NCBI GenBank assembly: GCA_937981995.1
Contig: CALJNC010000027.1
Coordinates: 27,151 to 91,150, forward strand
DNA length: 64,000 nt
DNA from: an uncultured Chitinophagaceae bacterium
GTDB lineage: Bacteria > Bacteroidota > Bacteroidia > Chitinophagales > Chitinophagaceae
Direction: 5' to 3'
Positions 8,269 through 16,761 of the stretch are shown here, piece by piece. The stretch's first letter is position 1. Every line of letters starts with the position of its first letter. The notes below the pieces were generated by a model. It searched no databases. It had not been told where the DNA came from and was given only the letters and a program-made list of their open reading frames with translations. The position numbers and the translations under genes are program-made.

Positions 8269-8787
8269 TTACGCATTCTCAGACATAAAGTACCATAACC
8301 CCATTAATACAACCAATAGTATTCCTACTATTAATATAGTAATCGTCTTTTTCTGTGCTTTATTTATTGATTCCAATTGATTCATATCACCCAATCGATT
8401 AATCGTTCTTTCCAACTTATCAAAAGCTGTAGGACCTTTTACAATAAAATCAAACGCACCATTTTTGATACTTTCTTTAGCGATTTCCATATCATCCTTA
8501 CCTGAGAACATAAATACCTTTGTACCTGGAGAAATTTTGCTAATAACTTTTAATACTTCTATACCGTTTTTAGCATCAGCTTTTTGTGAGCTTAAATGAT
8601 AATCTAAAACAATTATCTCAGGATGCTGGCTTTTGATATCGGCCATAGCAGACTCACCATCTGAGTATGATTTCACTTCAAATACATAACGATCTTTAAT
8701 GTAGTCTTGAATCATCTCAACCTGAATTGGATCATCATCAATTACAAATAATTTCCTGGTATCGTCAAATAGGGCTTTATCTTCCAT
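8269..8787 (-). CDS. response-regulator receiver domain with C-terminal membrane anchor
   Basis: 172 aa. A complete CheY-like receiver: acidic DDD (17-19), phospho-acceptor D62 in LDYH, S95 in FSGKD and K117 in IVKGP. There is no DNA-binding output domain. Instead, after a short helix, a single hydrophobic segment (about 148-168, TILIVGILLVVLMGLWYFM) ends the protein. It could act as a tethered phospho-sink or scaffold; function is inference. No histidine kinase gene is adjacent. A TACATTTG box lies upstream. Confidence 0.85.
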   Translation of the reverse strand: MEDKALFDDTRKLFVIDDDPIQVEMIQDYIKDRYVFEVKSYSDGESAMADIKSQHPEIIVLDYHLSSQKADAKNGIEVLKVISKISPGTKVFMFSGKDDMEIAKESIKNGAFDFIVKGPTAFDKLERTINRLGDMNQLESINKAQKKTITILIVGILLVVLMGLWYFMSENA

Positions 8788-8800
8788 AGGTTTGTTTTTA

Positions 8801-8808
8801 CAAATGTA
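8801..8808 (-). promoter_or_regulatory. -7 promoter element of the receiver-domain gene
   Basis: Minus strand TACATTTG, 13 nt before the ATG at 8787. Confidence 0.5.
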
Positions 8809-8837
8809 ATTTACATAAATAGATATTTATGTGCAAC

Positions 8838-9281
8838 TTAATGATTCCTTATCTCTTTTAAAAAATGGTAGCCCTTTGGCACGAAGCCATGTTGCTTATA
8901 AAACCTGTGTGCTTTTTCATTTTCTAAATAAGCATCTAGCATGATAATATTGCAATTATTCTCAAGGGCAAGTTGATCTATAAATTTTAAAAACTCACTA
9001 CCAAATCCTTTGCCCTGAAAGGCAGGAGAAATAATAAAATTATCAATCTCAAGATATTTGCCTGTATAGTATTTTGTAGCTATCCAACAACCGCAAATCC
9101 CTATTAGCACGTTATCATTATAGGCTAGGTACAATTTATAATTACCAGCATCCCGCATCTCGGCCGTGTATTGCCAGTATGCCTCCTTACTCAATAAAGG
9201 ATTTAATATACTTACCAATGGCAAGGCCAAGGTATAATCATCTTTAGTTTTTGCTACTTGAAAGCTTACTTTAGAACTCAT
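8838..9281 (-). CDS. GNAT family N-acetyltransferase
   Basis: 147 aa from the ATG at 9281. The acetyl-CoA motif A is IDNFIISPAFQGKGFGSEFL, with the QGKGFG loop; YLENEKAHRFYKQHGF is the usual motif B. The substrate is unknown. In-frame Met codons further upstream (9302, 9350) would overlap the preceding barrel gene more deeply; 9281 gives an 11-nt overlap and a normal GNAT N-terminus. Probably co-transcribed with the upstream PorT-like gene. Confidence 0.85.
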   Translation of the reverse strand: MSSKVSFQVAKTKDDYTLALPLVSILNPLLSKEAYWQYTAEMRDAGNYKLYLAYNDNVLIGICGCWIATKYYTGKYLEIDNFIISPAFQGKGFGSEFLKFIDQLALENNCNIIMLDAYLENEKAHRFYKQHGFVPKGYHFLKEIRNH

Positions 9282-9957
9282 AGAAATTCTCAAAGCGCTC
9301 ATATCTATCTTCCTCAGTAAGACTAATACTCCACCCAAATTGAACTCCAATCGTTTTATTACGCGTAACTGCGTATTGCGGATTTATATCTTTGGAACCT
9401 ACATCATAAAATGCGCCCATATAAAATCCTTTATTTAACTCAAGACCTGCTTTAAACTTAAAACCATAGTCCCAAGGTGTAATTTGATCTCTTAAATAAT
9501 CTTTACCTACTCTTAATTCTCCTGCATCAACATTCTTATAGTTTTGCTCCAATACATAGTTTGAGTAAACTAATCTACCAGCATAAATACCTGCACCTGC
9601 AAATAAGAACCCTCTTTTTACATCAAGCTTGCCTGTAATACATACCGGCATTTGAATATAGCCAAGGTTATTTGTAAATTTTTCTGATACTGATGCAGAC
9701 TCTAACTCATACGCTCCTCCCTTAAAGGAATAAAGAATTTCAGGTTGAATACTTAAAAAATCAGTTAGTAAAATATCCCCCATAGCTCCAACACTAAAAT
9801 TGAGCTTGGTATTAAAAATACCTTGGAATTTATTGTTGTTTGAAGACTGTATCTGACGATTAAAATTAAAGCCCATCATTGGAGCTATACGCACTTGCGC
9901 ATGGGCAACACCCACAAAACAAATGGCAGTTAAAAGAAGAATTGTACGTTTAAGCAT
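9271..9957 (-). CDS. PorT-like outer-membrane beta-barrel protein
   Basis: 228 aa with a signal peptide (MLKRTILLLTAICFVGVAHA) and alternating amphipathic strands through to the C-terminus. It resembles the outer-membrane beta-barrel domain grouped as PorT family in Bacteroidota (APMMGFNFNRQ start, QPEILYSFKGGAYEL strand). The exact role is unknown; most PorT-family paralogues are not the T9SS PorT itself. Confidence 0.75.
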   Translation of the reverse strand: MLKRTILLLTAICFVGVAHAQVRIAPMMGFNFNRQIQSSNNNKFQGIFNTKLNFSVGAMGDILLTDFLSIQPEILYSFKGGAYELESASVSEKFTNNLGYIQMPVCITGKLDVKRGFLFAGAGIYAGRLVYSNYVLEQNYKNVDAGELRVGKDYLRDQITPWDYGFKFKAGLELNKGFYMGAFYDVGSKDINPQYAVTRNKTIGVQFGWSISLTEEDRYERFENFYEF

Positions 9958-10055
9958 AAACTTTCTTTGATTAAGTAGGCAAAATAAAGAAAGATGTCGC
10001 TATAAAAAAACTTTTAACCATATAATCAACTCACAGGATAGTGGAAATATTCGCT

Positions 10056-10063
10056 TACTTTTG
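10056..10063 (+). promoter_or_regulatory. -7 promoter element of panB
   Basis: TACTTTTG matches TAnnTTTG and lies 15 nt before the proposed TTG start at 10079. Confidence 0.5.
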
Positions 10064-10078
10064 TGCAAAATTTTTACT

Positions 10079-10903
10079 TTGAGCACAGAACTAAAGAAAA
10101 AAGAGTTTAAGAAGATAACCACATTAGCATTATTAGCTATGAAACAACGTGGTGAGAAGATATCCATGCTTACGGCTTATGACTACTCCATGGCACAAAT
10201 ACTGGATCAAGCTGGGATTGATGTTCTATTGGTTGGAGATAGCGCAAGTAATGTATTTGCAGGTCATGAGACAACATTACCTATTACCTTGGATCAAATG
10301 ATTTATCATGCTCAATCAGTAATTAGAGCCATTGAACGCTGTTTAGTAGTAGTCGATTTACCTTTTGGTAGCTACCAAGGCAACTCACGCGAGGCTTTAG
10401 CATCAGCAATTAGAATAATGAAAGAATCTGGAGCGCACTCCGTAAAAATGGAGGGCGGAAGTGAAATTCTTGAAAGTGTGACTAGAATCATTGGTTCTGG
10501 CATACCTGTAATGGGGCATTTAGGGCTTACGCCACAAAGTATTTATCAATTTGGTACGTATACCGTAAGAGCCAAGGAAGAAGAAGAAGCTGAGGAGTTA
10601 ATTCGTAATGCAAAGGTTTTAGAAGATGCTGGCTGTTATGCAATCGTCTTAGAAAAAATACCGGCTACATTGGGTAAAAAAGTAGCTGAATCTTTATCTA
10701 TTCCAGTAATTGGTATAGGAGCAGGAAACGATGTAGACGGTCAGGTATTAGTAATGCATGATATGCTGGGAATTACTAAAGACTTCTCTCCTCGCTTCTT
10801 AAGGAGATATGCTGATTTATATAAGGATATAACAGATGCTACTAAAGGTTATATAGCTGATGTAAAAAGTGGTAACTTCCCTAATGATAAGGAGCAGTAT
10901 TAA
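10079..10903 (+). CDS. panB: 3-methyl-2-oxobutanoate hydroxymethyltransferase
   Basis: First committed step of pantothenate/CoA synthesis: ketopantoate from alpha-ketoisovalerate and methylene-THF. 274 aa from TTG 10079. The N-terminal [20 protein letters not shown] aligns with the conserved PanB start, so beginning at the first ATG (10139) would remove family sequence. Motifs are [22 protein letters not shown] (metal/substrate), GHLGLTPQS and [16 protein letters not shown]. It ends 1 nt before a converging small gene. Confidence 0.93.
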   Translation: MSTELKKKEFKKITTLALLAMKQRGEKISMLTAYDYSMAQILDQAGIDVLLVGDSASNVFAGHETTLPITLDQMIYHAQSVIRAIERCLVVVDLPFGSYQGNSREALASAIRIMKESGAHSVKMEGGSEILESVTRIIGSGIPVMGHLGLTPQSIYQFGTYTVRAKEEEEAEELIRNAKVLEDAGCYAIVLEKIPATLGKKVAESLSIPVIGIGAGNDVDGQVLVMHDMLGITKDFSPRFLRRYADLYKDITDATKGYIADVKSGNFPNDKEQY

Positions 10904-10904
10904 A

Positions 10905-11093
10905 TTAATATTCTCTCTTAAAGAATATAGTTGATACAAACAAGGACCCTATCAAAAGAGCCACAAACTCTTTGCTGTTAAACACATCACTAAACTCATG
11001 TATTTTACCTCCTCTAAAAAAGAACATAAAATACACAGCATATATTATGAAAATTATGCCCAATACAATAATAGTTTTGCGTCCTGCGTTCAT
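10905..11093 (-). CDS. small two-helix membrane protein, unknown
   Basis: 62 aa with two predicted membrane helices (TIIVLGIIFIIYAVYFMFFF and FVALLIGSLFVSTIFF) joined by a short polar loop. Family not recognised. It sits 44 nt downstream of the saccharopine-reductase-like gene on the same strand and may share its transcript. The tail-to-tail neighbour panB stops 1 nt away. Confidence 0.6.
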   Translation of the reverse strand: MNAGRKTIIVLGIIFIIYAVYFMFFFRGGKIHEFSDVFNSKEFVALLIGSLFVSTIFFKREY

Positions 11094-11137
11094 CTGAAAT
11101 ACTTTTGACGGCTAAGGAAACATTTAATTACAAAAAG

Positions 11138-12454
11138 TTATTTCTCTTTAAACTCAACACCAAATTCCTTAAGCTCTTCTAAAACAGGTTTATACACTGA
11201 ACGCATGGTTGGAATCTGTACACCAGATAAATCTTTAAAGCCTTCCGTTAAAAATAACTTGGTAAAAATGGCCATTGGAAGTCCTACACATTTTGCCATG
11301 GCAGTATCCGTAGCATTTTGACCTTTTACTAATAAACTACTCTCTAATTGCTTAGAATCTCCATCTTGCTCATATTCTATATCATGATGAAAAACTAATA
11401 AGTCTTTATCCTCAGCAGCAAGTTTCCATTTTTCTTCAATTACTTTTTGCATGACCTTAGCTGGTACTTGATCACCTTCCAATTCTATTTTTTTATTGGT
11501 ATCAATTTCAAGAAATTGAATTAAACCTAATGCAATTTCATCTGCTCCAATGAAATTTAATTTTTCTTCTAATGAGCTCCCTTCAATAGATTTACTTGCT
11601 ATAAGCATCCACTCATTTAAGCTCATTCCGCTTACGTCAAATGCATTTTGATCATCGGTTAGGCTTAAGCTTATAACGGCTGCCCATCCTTTTACAAATT
11701 CAGGGTGGCGCAAGGTGGCTCTAAGAATTGTATGAGCGTTTTCTAATTCATAATCATCTTTATACTTCATAGAATCTCTATTAGCATAAGCTGAAAGTGT
11801 GCCGTAACCATCTACCTCTACTGAAGAACATTCTTTATACAAATGCCTATATTCCCTATGGTACTTCTTTTCATTCATTAAAAAAGTTGCTCCACTACCT
11901 CCTGCTCTTACAATATTCCATGGATTCCATGATACTTTATAATGCCAAGGGTTATTATCACTCTCTGGTGCCACTAAACCACCACAATAAGATTGAAAAG
12001 AGGTAACCTTACCTCCATCACTTCTTATATCATCAATCAATTCCATTGCGCTCATATGATCAATACCCGGGTCAGCACCCATTTCATTCATTAGAACGAT
12101 GTCTGCATCTTTTGCAGCTTGATCTAATTTTCTAATTTCATCAGATACATAAGATGCGGTAACAAGGTCTGTTTTATACTTTACACAATCATGTGCCACA
12201 TGTATATGTAAAAAATGAGGCAATAAAGAAATAACAATATCTGCCTTTTGTACCTCTTCCCCACGCTTAGTTGGCTCATTGATATCAAGCTCTAGCGCCT
12301 CCGCATTGGGTCTTCCTTCTATTTTAGACTCCACAAGCGATTTGTTACGATCAGCTATCATAATCTGCCAGTTGTATTTACCAGCTCGCTCAATAAGATA
12401 ATCAATCAAAGCCGTTGCTGACTTTCCTGCTCCTAGTACTAATATCCTTTTCAT
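11138..12454 (-). CDS. saccharopine dehydrogenase/reductase family enzyme
   Basis: 438 aa NAD(P)-dependent oxidoreductase. N-terminal Rossmann motif LGAGKSATALIDYL (residues 5-18); the conserved DIVISLLPHFLHIHVA and NEMGADPGIDHMSAMELID segments are typical of saccharopine reductases (L-glutamate-forming), with a Gly/Trp-rich substrate region (GGLVAPESDNNPWHYK). Likely in lysine metabolism via saccharopine; related carboxynorspermidine dehydrogenases cannot be excluded by eye. Transcribed divergently from the mini-lipoprotein gene at 12522. Confidence 0.85.
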   Translation of the reverse strand: MKRILVLGAGKSATALIDYLIERAGKYNWQIMIADRNKSLVESKIEGRPNAEALELDINEPTKRGEEVQKADIVISLLPHFLHIHVAHDCVKYKTDLVTASYVSDEIRKLDQAAKDADIVLMNEMGADPGIDHMSAMELIDDIRSDGGKVTSFQSYCGGLVAPESDNNPWHYKVSWNPWNIVRAGGSGATFLMNEKKYHREYRHLYKECSSVEVDGYGTLSAYANRDSMKYKDDYELENAHTILRATLRHPEFVKGWAAVISLSLTDDQNAFDVSGMSLNEWMLIASKSIEGSSLEEKLNFIGADEIALGLIQFLEIDTNKKIELEGDQVPAKVMQKVIEEKWKLAAEDKDLLVFHHDIEYEQDGDSKQLESSLLVKGQNATDTAMAKCVGLPMAIFTKLFLTEGFKDLSGVQIPTMRSVYKPVLEELKEFGVEFKEK

Positions 12455-12486
12455 TTCTTATTAACTATTTACAATTATAAAAACTG

Positions 12487-12494
12487 TACCTTTG
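12487..12494 (+). promoter_or_regulatory. -7 promoter element of the mini-lipoprotein/ytxJ pair
   Basis: TACCTTTG matches TAnnTTTG, 27 nt before the ATG at 12522. Confidence 0.5.
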
Positions 12495-12521
12495 AGCAAA
12501 TAAACACTAAGTATTTAGATA

Positions 12522-12656
12522 ATGAAAAAGAAAAACGCATTATTATTATTGATTCTTTTCACAATTACTGTAGCCATATCTTCATGCGCAACTAAAAAGA
12601 AATATGGTTGTCCTGAACGTATTGTAATGACACAGTCAACTCAAGCTATTTCTTAA
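12522..12656 (+). CDS. 44-aa mini-lipoprotein
   Basis: Short reading frame with a lipoprotein signal: MKKKNALLLLILFTITVA then ISSC (lipobox Cys about residue 21), followed by a small basic mature part with a second Cys (KKKYGCPER). Mature length is only about 24 residues. A good TAnnTTTG promoter upstream, and a ytxJ gene starting 12 nt after its stop, support it as a real gene. Similar Cys-containing mini-lipoproteins are common in Bacteroidota; function unknown. Confidence 0.65.
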   Translation: MKKKNALLLLILFTITVAISSCATKKKYGCPERIVMTQSTQAIS

Positions 12657-12668
12657 ATACCTGTCACT

Positions 12669-13007
12669 TTGAATTGGCTTCCACTTACAAGCTTGGAGCA
12701 ACTTGACACTATCAAAGAGCAAAGCTTTACTAAACCTATTGTACTATTTAAGCATAGTACGAGATGTTCAATAAGTGATATGGCCAAAGGTCGATTAGAT
12801 AGAAGCCCAGATAATACAAACGCAGATTTTTACTACCTAGATTTAATTGCACACCGTGATATCTCAAGTGAGATTGCTGAGCGATTTAAAGTAAACCATG
12901 AATCTCCTCAAATACTCCTTATTCTAAATGGCGAATGCACCTATGCCGAAAGCCATATGGGAATTAGAATGGAAGAAATAGAAGAACAGCTTAATCAAGC
13001 TAGCTAA
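12669..13007 (+). CDS. ytxJ: YtxJ-type bacillithiol-system redox protein
   Basis: 112 aa monothiol thioredoxin-fold protein, TTG start. The signature FKHSTRCSISDMA places a single catalytic Cys after HSTR, as in the YtxJ family linked to bacillithiol-dependent thiol exchange; the cis-Pro region is HESPQILLI. The TTG at 12669 follows the mini-lipoprotein stop by 12 nt. Its 3' end overlaps the converging folB gene by 4 nt. Confidence 0.85.
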   Translation: MNWLPLTSLEQLDTIKEQSFTKPIVLFKHSTRCSISDMAKGRLDRSPDNTNADFYYLDLIAHRDISSEIAERFKVNHESPQILLILNGECTYAESHMGIRMEEIEEQLNQAS

Positions 13008-13336
13008 TATTCTTTTTCTAGTATCACCTCACTACTTTCTACCATAGCTCCTAATGGTGGATTTTTCTTTTTAATTGAAACAAATAAGTAATCGCAAGGT
13101 TTAATCTTTTGCTGAATATCTTTTTCAATTTCTGTTATTAATGTTTCTAGATAATCCATTCTTCTTGAGAAATTTTCTTTTACAATATCTAGCAAATCAG
13201 CATAATCAATAAAAGCAGTTTCATCTTTAGCTCCCACTTTTACATTTACTATAAATTCGTTTCCTAGTTTTTGTTCTTCATCAAAAGCACCATGATAGGC
13301 AATAAACGAAATATTATTTAAGGATACATACAACAT
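13004..13336 (-). CDS. folB: dihydroneopterin aldolase
   Basis: Folate biosynthesis: converts 7,8-dihydroneopterin to 6-hydroxymethyl-dihydropterin and glycolaldehyde. 110 aa, the normal size. The family start ISFIAYHGAFDEEQKLGNEF contains the active-site-region Tyr-His-Gly-x-x-x-x-E, and the Lys-rich VSIKKKNPP strand is typical. It starts 1 nt after the stop of the upstream cytochrome lipoprotein gene, so it is the last gene of a trxB-cytochrome-folB run. Confidence 0.92.
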   Translation of the reverse strand: MLYVSLNNISFIAYHGAFDEEQKLGNEFIVNVKVGAKDETAFIDYADLLDIVKENFSRRMDYLETLITEIEKDIQQKIKPCDYLFVSIKKKNPPLGAMVESSEVILEKEY

Positions 13337-13337
13337 A

Positions 13338-14813
13338 TTAATCGGTTATTATTACTGCATAAGGATCAACAGATAATTCCTGACGATCCAACTTTTTTTC
13401 CCACGTATTAATATCAAATACTTCAAAGAAACCATTTCTACCAGCACATTCTGAGATATGGTGCGGTGGCGGACCCGAAGCGTCAGCATTTCTACTTGCT
13501 ACAAATAACTCGCCTGTGGTTTCATTTACAGCCATACCATGTGGCTGAAAAAATCGGCCGTACAACGTTTTTACTACCTGTAAAGTATTCATATCAATCA
13601 CCTCTACTGAGCCTTTTAAAGTAGGAAAGTTTGGATTAGGCTCCTCACTACAACTTACAAAAAGTAAATTCTTTTGCTTACTTACAGCAAACTCCAAAGG
13701 CAACTTGCCTACGGGTATTACTTGCAATAATGAGTCTGCCTTGGCATCAAACACTCGTACTTCATTACTGCTTTGACATGTAAAAAAATATTTACTCCTA
13801 TCTGGACTAAAAATAACCTCATGTGGGTCATAGGTATTACTAGCAAAATTTGGCACTTGCCCTTTTACTAAACTAATGGCATCGTTTCTAAAAGCAGCGG
13901 GAATAAAGCGATAAAACGTATTACCAAATTGTGAGGTTACATAAATCGTATCGCCGGTTGTAGTTATTTCAATACCATGTGGCGATTCAAAAAGTTTGGG
14001 ACTCGATTGGTACATCTGCGTTAAGCTCATACTGCTTGTATTAATTTTGGCAAGCCTACCGTTAGTCAGGTCTGACACATAAGCAGTAGAACCATCATCA
14101 GTTAATTTAATTACATTCCATCCTCCTTCTCCAATTTCTACTTCGCCTACCAAGTTACCCGTACTTGTTTCAAATTTTTGCACCACGTCTCCTGCCACAA
14201 AACATGCGTACCAATACTTACCATCTTTACTAATATCTAAAAAGTGCGGTGACTCAATACTTTGCTTTTTTCCTATGGTAATGTAACGCATAATCAATTT
14301 GCTTTTAGCATCAATAATTGAAATGGCATCACATCCTTGATTAGAAACAATTACCTTCTTACGTGTTTCAAAATCATAAGCAAAAGGAATCTCACCTCTA
14401 CTATTTTTACAACCATTCTCTATCCAAGATTTTATAGTTTTTACTTCATCCCTGGTCAACTTATCTCCATTCAAAGGCATTTGCGGCTCAGCGCTTAAGC
14501 CTAAATCCTCATAAGAGTTTATGAATTGAAATAAGGAAGAAAACTCTGGTCTGAAAGGAATAACAACACTCCCACTTACTCCTGCATCATAAACCAAGTT
14601 GCTCCAAGTAGTTAAGTTTAATCCTGCCGCGTTTTGAAAACTCTTATCGTTATGACAACCTGCCGTTGCACATTTATTTTCAAAAATTCGTTGTACTTCT
14701 GCAGGAAACTCCCCTTCAGGATTTAAAACCTGCGGATCTTTTTTACAAGAGTGTACTATTAACAAAAAGGTTATAGATAACACTATAACCCCTATTGATA
14801 TCTTAGACTTCAT
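13338..14813 (-). CDS. CX4CH cytochrome c / beta-propeller lipoprotein
   Basis: 491 aa from ATG 14813. Signal peptide with a likely lipid-anchor Cys (HSC, C23). The N-terminal domain carries one unusual haem-binding site, CATAGCH (C48-x4-C53-H54), with a possible axial Met in EPQMPLNGDKL. From about residue 165 a YVTN-type beta-propeller follows, with repeats such as VVQKFETSTGNLVGEV and SVEVIDMNTLQVVKTL. Probably periplasmic or surface electron transfer; function unproven. It starts 5 nt after trxB ends, so it is in the same operon. Confidence 0.75.
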   Translation of the reverse strand: MKSKISIGVIVLSITFLLIVHSCKKDPQVLNPEGEFPAEVQRIFENKCATAGCHNDKSFQNAAGLNLTTWSNLVYDAGVSGSVVIPFRPEFSSLFQFINSYEDLGLSAEPQMPLNGDKLTRDEVKTIKSWIENGCKNSRGEIPFAYDFETRKKVIVSNQGCDAISIIDAKSKLIMRYITIGKKQSIESPHFLDISKDGKYWYACFVAGDVVQKFETSTGNLVGEVEIGEGGWNVIKLTDDGSTAYVSDLTNGRLAKINTSSMSLTQMYQSSPKLFESPHGIEITTTGDTIYVTSQFGNTFYRFIPAAFRNDAISLVKGQVPNFASNTYDPHEVIFSPDRSKYFFTCQSSNEVRVFDAKADSLLQVIPVGKLPLEFAVSKQKNLLFVSCSEEPNPNFPTLKGSVEVIDMNTLQVVKTLYGRFFQPHGMAVNETTGELFVASRNADASGPPPHHISECAGRNGFFEVFDINTWEKKLDRQELSVDPYAVIITD

Positions 14814-14818
14814 ATTTA

Positions 14819-15763
14819 CTAATGTAAGCCTTTTTCGCTTAACCAACGCTCCGCATCCAAAGCAGCTTGACAACCAGATCCTGCAGCAGTTACTGCTTGG
14901 CGGTATATTTTATCTTGCAAATCTCCACAGCAGAATAAACCTTCTACATTGGTTTTACTCGTACCGGGTGTAGTTTTTACATAACCCGCATCGTCCATAT
15001 CTACTATATCTTTTAGTAAATCTGAGTTTGGTTTATGACCAATTGCCACAAAAAAGGCATCCAATTTAATTTCTTGTGTCTCTCCAGTTTTATTATTTTT
15101 CACTCGTACACCCTCTACCTTTTTATCTCCAAGAACTTCATCAGTTTCTGTGTTCCAGTAAATCTTAATATTTTCAGTAGCATTTACACGATCAGCCATT
15201 ACTGCCGATGCTCTCATTTCGTCTTTGCGCACAAACATATGTACTGTAGGACATAGTTTTGAAAGATAAAGCGCTTCTTCAGCAGCTGTATCTCCAGCTC
15301 CTACTATAGCCACTTCTTTACCCTTAAAGAAAAATCCATCACATACTGCACAAGCACTTACACCGCTGCCGTTTAATCTTGTTTCGCTTTCCAATCCTAA
15401 CCACTTAGCAGATGCTCCTGTAGCCATAATAACTGAATCAGCTTCAATCATTTTTTCTTCATCTATTTCAACTTTAAACGGACGACTACTGGCGTCAATT
15501 TTAGTTACCATACCATAACGAATATCAGTACCCATTCTGCCAGCTTGTTTTTCAAAGTCTTGCATCATTTGAGGCCCCATTATTCCATCAGGATATCCTG
15601 GGTAATTTTCTACATCAGTGGTAATCATTAATTGACCACCTGGCTGAATACCTTGATACATTAAAGGTTTCATATTAGCACGTGCCGCATAAATTGCCGC
15701 CGTATATCCTGCAGGACCAGAACCTACAATCAACAATTTTACTTTTTCGATTTCTTCGCTCAT
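14819..15763 (-). CDS. trxB: thioredoxin-disulfide reductase
   Basis: NADPH-dependent FAD enzyme reducing thioredoxin in the cytoplasm. 314 aa, normal length. FAD motif VGSGPAGYTAAIYAARAN near the start, redox-active CAVC in the middle (CxxC), NADPH motif VGAGDTAAEEALYL, and the C-terminal FAD motif GLFCCGDLQDKIYRQ. First gene of a likely trxB-cytochrome-folB unit, possibly reading from the DUF4249 gene 26 nt upstream. Confidence 0.95.
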   Translation of the reverse strand: MSEEIEKVKLLIVGSGPAGYTAAIYAARANMKPLMYQGIQPGGQLMITTDVENYPGYPDGIMGPQMMQDFEKQAGRMGTDIRYGMVTKIDASSRPFKVEIDEEKMIEADSVIMATGASAKWLGLESETRLNGSGVSACAVCDGFFFKGKEVAIVGAGDTAAEEALYLSKLCPTVHMFVRKDEMRASAVMADRVNATENIKIYWNTETDEVLGDKKVEGVRVKNNKTGETQEIKLDAFFVAIGHKPNSDLLKDIVDMDDAGYVKTTPGTSKTNVEGLFCCGDLQDKIYRQAVTAAGSGCQAALDAERWLSEKGLH

Positions 15764-15789
15764 TATTTTAAGTGTTTTTATATTAGTCG

Positions 15790-16701
15790 TTATTGTTCGT
15801 TATTAATTACAGAATTATATGCATTGCCAAAACCTGACCATACACCATAAGCACCATTGCTTACGTTTGTTTGTACTTGTATGGGCGAGGCAAATGGATT
15901 CCCTACACTACCCTCAGCAAAATCTAAGGTTTTCCAAAATTCATACACCTTTGCATCCATTGCTGAAAGCTTAATTTCTATTGTATCTCCTTTTAGGGAG
16001 TAACTATTTATATCATCAAATGCATTGAGGGTAGAATCCTGATTGGACCAGCCTAAAAATAAATCAGCTGGTAAGGTTTTACCATTGATATATACATCAT
16101 CAAAACGCGAGGTAAATGGCTCAATAAAATCCGTTTGATTATAACCATTTCCATTTCGTCTAGTAAAATACTTATAGTAGTTACCTAATGTGTCAGGATC
16201 TGTAAATGTTGCAATTAACCTATATACTGAGTCTGGCTCAAAGCGTGCTTCTTTTTTAAAGTACAGTGAGTCTACACCATCACAAGCTGGTATAGTCGTT
16301 ACTGCTTCATACAACTCATTATCAAGTGTAATTTCTAATTTGTAGGTATGATTTGTTTTCCCATTTTCAAAATCACTAAACAATGGATCAGAAGGACTAA
16401 TCGTATAAAACGTAAGTGGGTCAATGGTGATAGGAAACAATTGAATTCGTTTATTGTTATCAGTAAGGTCAGTTACCCAAACCTCGGCGTCGGTTACAAA
16501 TTCGACATTGTTTAAATCAATCTTATCAAAAAAACCAATCGTTTTTGTTAAGCCTACAATAGGTTGCTGATCATTTGCAATAGAACCTTCTACAACCAAC
16601 TTTGGGTCACTTTCTTGTAGTGGGATACTAATTTCTTTTTCGCATGATGCAAAAAGCAAAATTACCAAAGGAAAAAATAAATATAGCCATGAAATTTTCA
16701 C
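15790..16701 (-). CDS. DUF4249 outer-membrane lipoprotein
   Basis: 303 aa with a lipoprotein signal (VILLFASC, Cys about residue 20) and the DUF4249 opening CEKEISIPLQESDPKLVVEG. DUF4249 proteins in Bacteroidota often accompany TonB-dependent receptors; here tonB rather than a receptor lies upstream. The start is GTG at 16701, only 5 nt past a TACTTTTG element, so the mRNA may be leaderless. Confidence 0.8.
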   Translation of the reverse strand: MKISWLYLFFPLVILLFASCEKEISIPLQESDPKLVVEGSIANDQQPIVGLTKTIGFFDKIDLNNVEFVTDAEVWVTDLTDNNKRIQLFPITIDPLTFYTISPSDPLFSDFENGKTNHTYKLEITLDNELYEAVTTIPACDGVDSLYFKKEARFEPDSVYRLIATFTDPDTLGNYYKYFTRRNGNGYNQTDFIEPFTSRFDDVYINGKTLPADLFLGWSNQDSTLNAFDDINSYSLKGDTIEIKLSAMDAKVYEFWKTLDFAEGSVGNPFASPIQVQTNVSNGAYGVWSGFGNAYNSVINNEQ

Positions 16702-16706
16702 GGCTA

Positions 16707-16714
16707 CAAAAGTA
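16707..16714 (-). promoter_or_regulatory. -7 promoter element of the DUF4249 gene
   Basis: Minus strand TACTTTTG, 5 nt before the GTG start. Confidence 0.55.
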
Positions 16715-16761
16715 AGGCGAAACCGATAAACCGAATCGTTAATTCTTATGGAATTAAAGCA

